From positions 3,563,095 through 3,627,094 of the forward strand of contig JASSKH010000029.1 of the NCBI GenBank assembly GCA_031763025.1: a DNA stretch of 64,000 nucleotides, written 5' to 3'. Below are positions 21,600 through 32,500 of this stretch, one piece after another. The DNA is from Macrocystis pyrifera. Lineage: Eukaryota; Sar; Phaeophyceae; Laminariales; Laminariaceae. How positions within the stretch are numbered: the stretch's first letter is position 1; every line of letters begins with the position of its first letter. The notes under the pieces are model-generated. The model was not told the DNA's origin. It made no database searches and saw nothing but the letters and a program-made list of their open reading frames with translations. A program made the translations under genes and the position numbers.

Positions 21600-24230
21600 A
21601 CTCGGCAGCAAGTAGTTATTTTCAAGTAAGAGTATACTCAGTCATGTATGTACAAGTACAGTAGTACGTCGTCCAATTAATAGTACAGCGTCGAAAATGC
21701 GGCGTGAAGGTAGTGCCTGCAAGAGAAGTCTAATGGTAGTTCATCGCCGATCGTCGGTAGCCGGAACGCCATCGAGTTACGCGTCAAGAACTGTCGACGA
21801 GAGAAAGCATCCGAAGAACGTTGCTGAGATGAGTCAGTAGAACGACGCGGTGAAGGTAACCTGTATGCGATCCTGTACCTTCTCGCAAACAGGGCGGCGG
21901 GTCAGTTAGAAGGTATCCACCCACACGACGACGGCAGGACTAGTGTAGATGTCTAGAGAGTGCTTAGGGAATTGAAGGATATAAGTATCTCAAGGTCACT
22001 AACGAGATCATACGCGAGTTGTAGGAGGCGCTCGCAGCCACAACCGTGAAACCGGATGAAAATCGGGACAAAGCCGTAATCCAGACAAAGCGTCTACGTA
22101 CGCAATGGACTCACCGCGGTAAATGAACCCGCCACTGACACGCACGGACGACGTCGGCGTGCAAGATCTCCCGAACAAGTGCAGGGACTGCTACCTATGA
22201 AAATAACAAATTAATCTCCTGAAGATCCAGGACACCATGGGACATCTCCACCTGGATATCTTGTCGCACAACGAGGACAACGGCAGAGGCATCGATAAGC
22301 GTTGTGTGAATATGTCGGTGGAGTCAGCAGCTGACACCAGCAGCATTATCTGCCACAAGTGTGGCAAACGGAGATACTTCAAAGGCGGCTGCACTGTACT
22401 CGGCATAACCAACGGCAAAGCGAACGACGGCTACCCAAGCATGAGCCGGAAGCCTGGGGGAAGGGCACATCCGAAGAAGTGATGCTCGCTTCACAAGACC
22501 ATCTCGCGCAACGACGCCGACCGCGACAATCATCGAGCGTGACGCCCGAAGGAGGGCGGGGTAATATATCCTACTGTGCCCGGCGCCCACTCCCTTCCCT
22601 TGGAGAACAACGAGAACCTGGCCCTCAACTTCGACTACGACTTTGACGGCAGCTTCCAGTTCCATGAAGTGCGTTGACCCCCGCGGCAACGAGCAACATT
22701 AACTGGGATCGCTGGAGCAGCAGCACAATTACCCGGGGTCGATATCATCACCATCAGCATCGTGGACCGCTGGAGCGTCGTGTTGCCCGGGGTCGCTCAC
22801 GGTGGGATAGCCGGGAGAATTCCCGCTAAACTATCGTGGAATCACCAGAGGGATGTCGAGAGGGAGCGGTCCACAGATATCGGTGCAGACCGTCCTGGGG
22901 GATTACTGCATCACCACTATTTATACCACATCTGGAGTCGTTCGCAATTGGTAGAGGGTGCTGTGGCATCGTCTTTGGGGGCGCTTCACCATCATTATCT
23001 GGATCGCCGGGTGGGAGACATCGTCATCTCATGGAATGGCACCAGCTCAATGGCCAGCTTTTTTGTTCTTGCAGTGCCAAGCGTCTTAATTGTACGAGGC
23101 GGGCATAAACGAGGTAGCCTGTTTGTTTGGTCAACGAAGAGTCATTTAGATATTGTTTGTTCTTGATATGAGGCTTCGGAGTAATACATGTTACGTCTAT
23201 CCGACACAAAGCTTTCATCACCTGTTGATTATTCTTTTCGGCAGTACAACGTCATGGAAGTGTTTATGTGTTTCAGAAGAAACTTGTGATAGTCAAGACT
23301 GCTGTTCGACTGTCGTCGCTTCAAAAACCAAACATGCGACTGATAACGGTGTCGTAGTATCGATCGTACGGAGTAACGCGTCGAGTATGTCTGTCTGGTG
23401 TATGCATGAGTCTCTCTGTGATATGTGTACTGTTTGTATAGTCGCCCTTGATTCAAACCCATCACAATATTATCCCCTTACATTGCCAGGCTAGGCGAAG
23501 TAGATGTTGTGATAGCTCTAGAAGGATTGATCACCGGTTGTAAGCGAAGCAGGAACGGTTCATATTGTCGCGGCGCGGCAAAGGAAGGCTGGATTTTTAC
23601 TGTGACGTAGCAATGGATTCCACTCGTAAGTATGGAGACGGAAAACGTACATTAAGCAGCACCAGTTGTAGTTGTCGAGATAACTACAGTATAGGACGTA
23701 CGTTTTATATTTTCGTGACGTGGTCTTGCCGTAAGTATCAGGAAGGGACGCTACATATATTTGACCGAGTTGATCGAGCTTTTGTTTCCGATGGCTCGCA
23801 GTAAGTCGAATATTGTTGCCTCCCTCGAGGCTTCATGATGGTGCAGGCGCTTTGCTTCGTAAGTAGTAACCAGTAGACTACCAAATCTCTCACAGGTATC
23901 TGTGTCGCCGTATAGTGGCCGGTAGTGAGTGCACGTACAAGCGTATCGATCTAGTCCACACTCAGTAGCGTGGAGTATCATCGGAGTAAAAGTATACGAA
24001 TTCATGTACGTACGAGAGTTACTTCGTACTAGTGAAGCCTTGAATATGCGGTGAAAAGAAACAGTACCGTGAAAAGTCTCGTGGTAGTTAAATTGTCAAT
24101 CGTCGGTAGCCGGAACCCTTTCGAGCACGAGCAAGCATCCGAGTAAGGTTGCTGTGGGTCGGTTAGTACGAGTACAACGACCCGGCAGCCGAACGCGGTC
24201 GAGACTGGTGGCAGATGCACCCACTAGCTT
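21600..24230 (+). mobile_element. second Copia LTR retrotransposon fossil (Copia-2), broken
   Basis: A gag zinc-knuckle-like segment (IICHKCGKRRYF) lies at about 22,347-22,392, followed at about 22,483 by CSLHKT, a motif placed after the knuckle in many algal Copia gags. The order and spacing fit a Copia gag end. Sequence at about 21,640-21,860 is repeated in direct orientation at about 24,000-24,190 (both contain ATCGTCGGTAGCCGGAAC), which may be remains of the terminal repeats or leader. No pol domains were recognised between them. The element is heavily broken, with many breaks, and old. The outer limits are approximate. Confidence 0.55.
22740..23060 (+). repeat. short degenerate repeats rich in CATCACCA
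   Basis: The words CACCATCAGCATCGTGGA, CATCACCACTATTTATACC and CACCATCATTATCTGGATCG recur, followed by related G-rich text, suggesting about three worn tandem units inside the Copia-2 region. Confidence 0.3.
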
Positions 24231-24796
24231 TACCAAAAACCATCCTCAGCTCTGCCTAATCTATTTCTTCATTTTCTCAATGTTTGTACAGAGAGAGGCC
24301 ATCTACCAACATCATACGTTTCCCCTAAACAAACCGACAAGCACAAGTCACAACGGCTGGCGCCACGCCACTGAACTAGAACACACACCACTTTGTAACG
24401 TGCAAACATCTCCGTTAACATGTAATAGTGTAGATTGTATTGCACGGTTATTTTTGATTCGCGTTCTACGACTATTTTCGCCGATCCAGTGTCCCTGCCA
24501 TCCCCTGGCCCTTGGTTGGAGCCTATGAGGCAGATATGATGTACCTCACGGAGGATTGGGCAAGGCAGTAGCAAACGTACTTGCTGTAGAATGTAGAACA
24601 TGCCCACGTGAGCAAACCGAGCAGTATTTATGATGGCAAAGTAACTAAAGAAGGCGAAAGTACAATATTGAAAGAAGGCCCAATCATAACCACGGTTTGA
24701 TCACATAATTCGATAGACTCAACGATATAACTGCACTACCAACATAGAGAACACACAAGATGCACACGCCAGCACGAATGTCGGCGCTCAGTATCT
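24231..24796. other. no gene seen
   Basis: Short frames on both strands are not convincing, and I see no repeat structure. Confidence 0.35.
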
Positions 24797-25262
24797 CCAT
24801 AAACATGCGGGTCGCACACAACGCCAAAAAGCTCTGGATATATCTCGTCGCGATACTTTTACAGACCCATCGCTCGACGTTTCCACTCTCCCCACCGGGG
24901 AGAGACTGCTGTAGCGTCGAAGTGCATCCGAAGGAGTGTATTTCTTGTATTCCATACGGTTCCGGTACATCACTGTACAGTGCGCACTGTGATAAAGAAG
25001 CTCAGTCGAGTTGTATCTGCAATGCTAGTTATCTCCATAAACATGAGGGTCGCACCCAACGAACAATAGCTTCGTATATATCTCGTCGCGATATTTCCAC
25101 GGGCACGCCGCTCGACGTTTCTATTTTCCCCACTGGGGAAAAACTACTGTAGCGTCGAAATGCATCCGAAGGGGTGTACTTTCTTTTATTTCATACGGTT
25201 CCAGTACATCACTGTGCAGTACTGTGATACAGAAGCTCATTCGGGTTGTGTCTGCAGTGTGT
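24797..25262 (+). repeat. tandem duplication of about 237 bp, two units
   Basis: The unit at 24,797-25,033 is repeated at 25,034-25,262. Shared words include CTCCATAAACATG, ATATATCTCGTCGCGATA, CTGTAGCGTCGAA and CAGTACATCACTGT-type text. Divergence is moderate, with small indels, so the duplication is not recent. Confidence 0.75.
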
Positions 25263-26560
25263 TTGTGTTTCTGAAACCTCCCCGAAACCTACCTCGTGCA
25301 CCCCTTTTTCGCGCAGATGCGTCGTGGCTGTTTATCGATGCTTCTAAGAAGCAGAAGAACCCAAGCACCTCTTTGGTGCTCTCGGTGAGAAAGCAGACGA
25401 TGATGTGCTTGATAATGTAAAAAACGCGCACCGTGTTTTCAAAGCGGTGTTGGTTGTTCTGTGGTTTGTTGCCACCGCTCTTGCCGTTTGTGTTCGGGTC
25501 GCTGGTGTTCTTGCCAATGCTGTTGATATTTGATTGTAGATGTTGTTGTTGCTGTTGTTGTTGGCGAGGTTGCTGGTGGTGCTGCTGTATCTGTTTCGGT
25601 TTTTGTAGCTATTGTTGTCATTGTTTTCGTCATCATCGTTGTTCATGTTGATGATGCTGGTGCCTGTAGTCAACTTGGTGTTGGTTTTCGTGGTGCTGTC
25701 GCCGTTGCCGTTGCTATGCTTGTCGCTACTGTTGCTGTACTTCGGAGTCGGGTGCAAAGCAGACGTCGAACGAAAGCTTCCCAAACGGATGTGCGAATGA
25801 TGGCAAGCAGCTTTACCGGTCTATTCTTCTCAAATATTCTTAGCCGTCTATACTTAGCTCTGCATGGCGTGCTACAACATACAGCACCTTTGACACGTTC
25901 GCTTACTCTCTAAAACATTGCAACATGGTCGACTCAGAGGGTTGTAATTCTGCCGTAGAAAAGAGAAGATAGGAAAGGTGTACACTCCCCGGTGGTGAGC
26001 TTATCGTGTCAGGCTCAAGGACTCCATCATGAAAACGCCGATCTTGTGGTTGTGTAGGAGTCGTATTCGTATTGCGTAGAAAATTGCCTCCGCTACCAAG
26101 AGCCCAAATAACAAGCACCTCACAATGGTGCAAGAGGACAGTAGCGGGGGCGGGTACAACTCTCACGGGCAAATGTTTAAATGCATTGGCTTTCCTGCGA
26201 TAGTGTGCTGATCTGCATTTCGGGTGACGTGTTGACCAAGGAACACAGTCGTCAACATGAGCCTGAGAGCACACGTCCTCGACGTTCACCCTGTCCTCTA
26301 GCACCATCCTGGCATGTTGCCAGGTCCGCTTACACACCGAATGGCCCAGACAAACCTTGCGAGTGGCTGTGACACCTGCAGTAAAACCTTAAAAGCACTA
26401 CCCATAGCAATCCGCAGGCCAATCTTGAGCACACAGGGTAGGAGATCATGCCATCGAGTAAGAAGGAGAACTTATATGGATGTCGTTGGACCATGCCTTG
26501 GTCCCCCCTCCGTCATTCCTTTGTTGATCGTCAGCGATACGGCAGAAGTTCACAGCAGCG
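25263..26560. other. low-complexity (TTG/TGC)n tract and uncertain frames
   Basis: About 25,530-25,760 is rich in GTTGTTGCTG-type simple repeat, which creates long but uninformative open frames on both strands. Beyond it, a frame at 26,449 (MPSSKKENLYGCRW) and a minus frame of 144 codons at 25,903-26,337 are possible but unsupported. Confidence 0.4.
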
Positions 26561-26599
26561 GGCTGTTGTGCAAAGTGACGTAGTATTGGATTTCTTGTG

Positions 26600-29500
26600 C
26601 TTCTGAGGCAATCTCGTCACAATCAACGTTCCGCTGAAATCGTTTATCCCAGAGAATTTGCTTGAACTGTTTTTGCTATTGGCAGATATACTCAATCATG
26701 GACGGAGTGCACAACTCGCTCTTACCTACGGCAGTATGATTGCTGGGGCGATCGTCTACGTCATACCTGCTGGGATTTCGCTCCCCCCCCTCGTTATTCG
26801 CTGTTTTACAAGTAGAACGATGTATACGCGTTCCCAGACACGTGGGTGTGTCTGTACGACACGTTCGGCTGCGACGCGCAAGACCTGGAAGAGGAGTGCT
26901 TGAAGTCCTCAATGACGACAGAAGGAGGGAATTCAAGTGCGATTTTCTACCCTGGCGGAGAATTTGAACGGGAGGTCTCGGCAGTTGGCAAGCTGACCGA
27001 ATCGGTACGTGGCTCTTGTACCTTTGACCCGTATTCATCGATCCCGCGCCAACATGGCCTCCATGCGGAGAAATGCAATGATAGCAACGGTGCCGTGTTT
27101 CCCTGCCCTCCCCGAGTGAAGAGCTAGGTATCTCACCCAGACTTGAGTTCGAAGTATGTTTGAGTAACCCGACTGACATTTCTGTGCGCAAGTCCTAAAT
27201 TATATACCAGGTTGCCACGGTAGCATACCCTACCATACCACCAGGCAGTTTGGCTTGGAGAGCACAGCCCGTGCTTGGATATTAAGCCAAAGCGTTGCAC
27301 CCCCACCTTGGCAGTGCTGCCCAGATTTGTTCGTCAAACGATAATAATGGTTTCAAGCTCCTCGGCTGAAACGCTACGGACAAAAACGGATGCTGTTTCC
27401 CTTGTGTTCCACCCCCCCCCTCCCGTGCCCGTGCTGTTGTGGACAGAACGGATGGTGCATCGAGTTCAAGACGTCAGAAGTGGAGGTTTTCTTGGGGGAA
27501 GAGCGGCAAGCTAGCCACTTCTTGGACTACTTTCTTTTGGATGTACGTTAGCTGGGAGTATGGGACTCGTGGCCAGTTTACCGGCTCCAACCTATCCCTG
27601 CCTGGTTCACGTCGGACGAAGCACACCGCGAAGAAAAATCAACTGGTCACCGAGAGAGGTGTCCTTTGTCCCTTTACCCATTTTTTCGCGATCGGCCAGA
27701 CATTTTTATGCTGGCGTTGCTCTTGGACATTGAAACCTCACATTCTCGTGGCTTGAATTCTTCCAAATGTGAGTATAGTCGTTTGACAATGGGTGCGTAG
27801 TAAGGTGCAAGGGTTCCTGGTCTGCAATTCTCACCCGACTCCGCCGGTGTCGCTGCTACGCCGTGTGCATGCCGTTGGTCAGGCGCACTGGTATCCAGGT
27901 GGCAGCGCGGGCGCATCCACTACCTGCGTTCCCGACGGGGAGCGGTGGAAGTCTCATAAGTGAGTAATTCACTGGAAGTTTCCTCCGTCGATACTCAGTG
28001 CGGCAACTGTGCCCGCAGACATTTTCCATGGTCTAGTAACAATGTTTCCGAACTGAAGGACAAGAAGAACATATACACAAAACGCTTGCCTAAAAAGCAG
28101 ATCGCTGTTGACTCTACGGCTTCCCGGGGATTTGCTGCGCTGTTGCTGTTGATGATCTTCAAAATAACGTCATGTCTGTGGAACCACCAGATAGGTAAGG
28201 TGAACATGTACTCGAGACACAGCAGAGTGATGCTGTGATGATGAGGATGGTCGACGCGTAGACATTTTGAGGAGATGAAGACAAATCTACGCGATCGGTC
28301 CGTGTTTGTAGCGCCAGACGATTGCTCGTCGAGTGCAGTCGCTGGCCCGTGTTATCGCGTCGTCACGTCACGGCTGGTGATTTGTTTATATTTCTTTTTT
28401 GTCGCCAGACATGTACGCAACCAAACAAAGTCGAATTTTCTTGGAGTCCGAACCGAACCTTTGATCTAGGATAACGAGGAACAATCTGGGGCCACGCATT
28501 GGTCATAAGTTCTCGAAGTACTAAGTTTTTTCAAATCGCGCTAGAGATGATTGTTGCCGTATTACATGGTGAAGCCCTAGCCGAAGTTGTGGTAAAGCTT
28601 GCCTCTAGTGAAGACGTAGACGGTGACAGTGTACTTTCTGGCCCTTCGCTGAAGGCTTCATTTCTTTGGTGAGTATGTTGCTGTGAGGATAAGCTGCTTG
28701 AGTGTATATTACCTGGACATACAATGGAGCTAAAGGTGTCCGGAACGTAGCGATACTTGTCAGACGAGCCCGCTGCTCGGTGCTGCTGTAATGATGCAGA
28801 CGATTCCTGACTTCAAAAGTGATGGTACTGTTGTCGAAGAGGTAAATCTCGAAGTCGCGGCGCAGAAAACAAAGCTGATGATAACATCTGGAAGCAATAT
28901 AAAGAAGGGCCGCTGGAAATTGTAAAACTGGTAGTTGCAGTTCTCGTAGAACGATGCCGCTGACGGAGCTGATCAGACTGATCAACGTTATGGTTGACGC
29001 CATGGTGTCTGCTGTATAAGTCGTCCATGTTGATGTGTGTACTGCTGGTGTTGTACTGCAGTCGACGATCGCTGAGGTGGCGGTTGGTGCCGTTCCCAGT
29101 CGTTGACCGATGACAACACTGTTGTCGTGTTGATTGTTCGTTCGGTGCATGCTACCCAAAGAGTCTTTGGGTGCAAGGAAATATGATTTCATCATCAAGG
29201 TCATCCGTGCATAGAAATGTTGGACTCGATGACCCGGCTTTGTGGATTGTGAGCAGATCACTACTGCTATTAGTATGCACATGCATAGACGCCCTTTCTT
29301 TAAAAGCGGAAACGCGTTACGCATGCGTTTGGTAGATTTTTGTTTCCGGGTCAAAAATATGTTTGTGCCTCCCGCGTGAAAGCGTTAAAGCCGTTGCCGG
29401 AAATGGATGCCCGTATTGGCGTGAAAGTTCCGTATGGGCAGGAGGAGGTTCCCCCGATACTACGCGGAGCAGCCATTTCGTCAACAACCTGGCTCCATGT

Positions 29501-32500
29501 TTTAAAGCTCTTGAAGATCTGCTCGTCATAAAAATAAACATGTTGCGTACTTCGCGATTGATACCTTGAAGGAACGGGTATGAAAAGAGTGAAACCGGCT
29601 TGATACTAGGTTTGCGTGTGATAGCCCAGAAACCGTATGGTCACGTTCTTCGTGCGTACAGCATGGAAGGAGTGTGAAACTAGAAATAGTCGTGTGACGT
29701 GAATCGCGCGTGCAGCAAGAAAGTAGTGTTTGAAACAAAGCCTTGCGTGTGACGGCACACAAAACAGTCGTTTGACGTATGTTTGCGCTAAAGGAGCAAA
29801 AACCATTGTGGTATGTACGAGTATGAGCTTCGCGCGTGAGAGCGTGAAACCGGAAACCTGGTTCGTGCGTCCCACGCTCGTGAATTCCCGACAGGTGTCT
29901 CTTTAAGTGTTTCGGGCGTGAAAGCGTACACACAGTCCTTGTTGTAGTGACCCTCGGGGACGAGGGTTAATAAAAGTCGATGTCGATACCATCTGATCGA
30001 TTCTGATCTTCTGGATGTAGGTGAAAAAAAGGTATGCTTCCGCCCTTGAAATCTTGGCATTCTTCGAATGCAGCTCGAATGTAGCAGTTGACGAACTTTC
30101 CAGGAGACATCGTGGTGCCTGTCAATGCGTAAATCAAAGGGCGATGCTCATAGCCTGATTCATTGATGCATGTCAAGATTTTATCTTTGTGAAGAGAGAA
30201 TCAGAGGTGGTACAAAGTGTCTGTGAAGATGAATCGTGTTGAAGAGGAAAGCGCTTGGTTCAAAGTGGCGCTTATGTGGCCGAGGGTGGAAAGGAAATAT
30301 CGAGAGAAGATAAGCATTTGATGGGAGTGGCTAGGAAACGAGGAGTGATGAAGTGGGCGTTGTCACCACTTGATCATCCCCGTAGAAAGCCCATGCTAGC
30401 AGCAGGTGCACTCTACCATAGCCTATACGGTCCCTCGTAATGTTCACTTCTACTTTAAGTAACGTTCGACTTGCTACCGTTCTCAGCATCGTTCTTAATG
30501 CCGATGCATTGGATATGCAATAGACCGTGCCACGAGTAAGATAAACGCGAAATCTGTCGGCATACTACATTTAACCCAATATCCCAAGTAAGATACTCCT
30601 GTACTCGTATCCGTGCGTACAGATTGTACATCAAAATTGACACTTATGGATCTCAACGTCCATACGCTATTACGTTTTACTATTTTCCAACCGCGAGTTT
30701 CTCGACATCACCACCGCTTTCTCGAGCCCTTGACGACCTACCCTGGATGAAATTATCTCTATTGAATACTGGAAGGTCGCTGTGCATGCAACAATACAAT
30801 ATGAGTACGCACGCACCTACCTTGGGCTTTATATGTAAACTCGGTCCGCATATCATCGAGCCTTTCATTGCTATACTAGTTCTTCTCGACCTTCGCGACT
30901 CATCCTATAGCGTGCTGTCTCGGAATTCCCTTACACTAGTAAACTCCTCCCCTCGATTTTCCTGCTCCCGCAGCTGCCACTGCTGTGCAGACGCCTCTTT
31001 TCTTATACGTCTGGTTTGGCTCGCTACCGTAGTGTTGAAACGTGAGTCCCAGGGATAGATCAATGCAACCTACAAAATCGGGATCGCCCCTGAATCCAAT
31101 GGTGGTGGATTATTTTGAAACATCAGGAAATGTGATATAGATGATTTGGGCGACAAAGTAAAGAAAGCGCCTTTTAGGGCGAGGAATCCTAGTCTCCGAT
31201 CTATCGATCTCGATGACACAGCATGGAGAATCGAACAAGACAAAACTCCACCTCGAAGATCCAGAGTCGATAATTCATTCAGTCCAGATTCATAACCACA
31301 GCCTTCAAACATATGGAGCGAAGTCCACACAATCTTTGACAATGCCTTGCTGTTTTCCACATTTGCATATGTATACCATGTACATATACATGCCTTGTGA
31401 ACGTACGTACCAGGCATTGATGTTTGATTCGAAAATCAGCCCTGGTTTGGTTCAAATTTGGCCCAGGGATAACCTGTATATTGTCTGTCAAACAACCTCG
31501 ACTACAGGGCATCTGGCCACAGACGCACACTTTGGACAGCTAGAACACGATCTAGATCATTTATGTCCTAACAGGGCATGATGAGGTCCTTTGCAGGACC
31601 TGCATAGAATAGATCCAATCCAGGAAACGCTGAACAGGACATGCAAGATATACAACCCCCCCCCCCCCCTGCAACATGGTCTACAGTAGGTCGTTCCGGG
31701 ATTTATCTTCCCTGAAAGGTCCCGATCATGACGTAGGGATAACTTATTATGCGCGGTTCGTGGAAGTTTTGACACCGACATAAGGTTTCTTATTGCCTGT
31801 TGGGTTGTCCCTTTGATTGACTTTTCGTTTTTGTAAAGGCTTAGATAATCTTAATATCGTCATCAGAAAAATAAGCAGATTCATTCACACTATTAATACC
31901 TCAAGTCATCAACAACAGCGTAATTCTGCCCACCCATATTGACGTTTTTATAGTTGTGTACTTGATACCCGTGATCGACCATTTACAACTCACTGATTGG
32001 GTCTGAGATATCCAAACTGCCAGAGCGAACGTTACAGGCTGAAGTCATACTAGAATGACGTTCTTCCTTACCGCGCCGTATCCATGCTCTGTCATCGCCT
32101 CCGTCAAAACGCAGGGAATGGGTGTACATTTTTCTGCACGATCCCAAAACGGACGTGACCTCGACCGGCATCCAGATGTCCTACAGTTGTATCACAAGCG
32201 AATCTGACAGCCACGTCTTCACATACATGGTATGCACGGAAAGGCACGATGACGTAGTTATCGCGGGCAGGTGCTCCGGAGGACGTCTCGCGCTCCTCCT
32301 GTAGCTCAATATTTCCTCCAGACTGTACAAGAGTGGTATACTTTTGGTTCACACTTTGACCGCCCCTTTTCATCACCGCGTTTAGGCGATTCGTGTACAG
32401 GGTTCCGTACCCCCGCTAAAGTTGACACATCACATGTTGGTTGGCGCTGCGTGAACACCTTTCAAACGGGTGCTCGTATCGCGAACGAAAAAGGAAGGAA

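Noticed and set aside
25433-25800. Several open frames in the GTTGTTGCTG-rich region
   Set aside because: Simple repeat gives open frames in most phases on both strands (poly-Cys/Val on plus, Asn/Thr on minus). No coding evidence.
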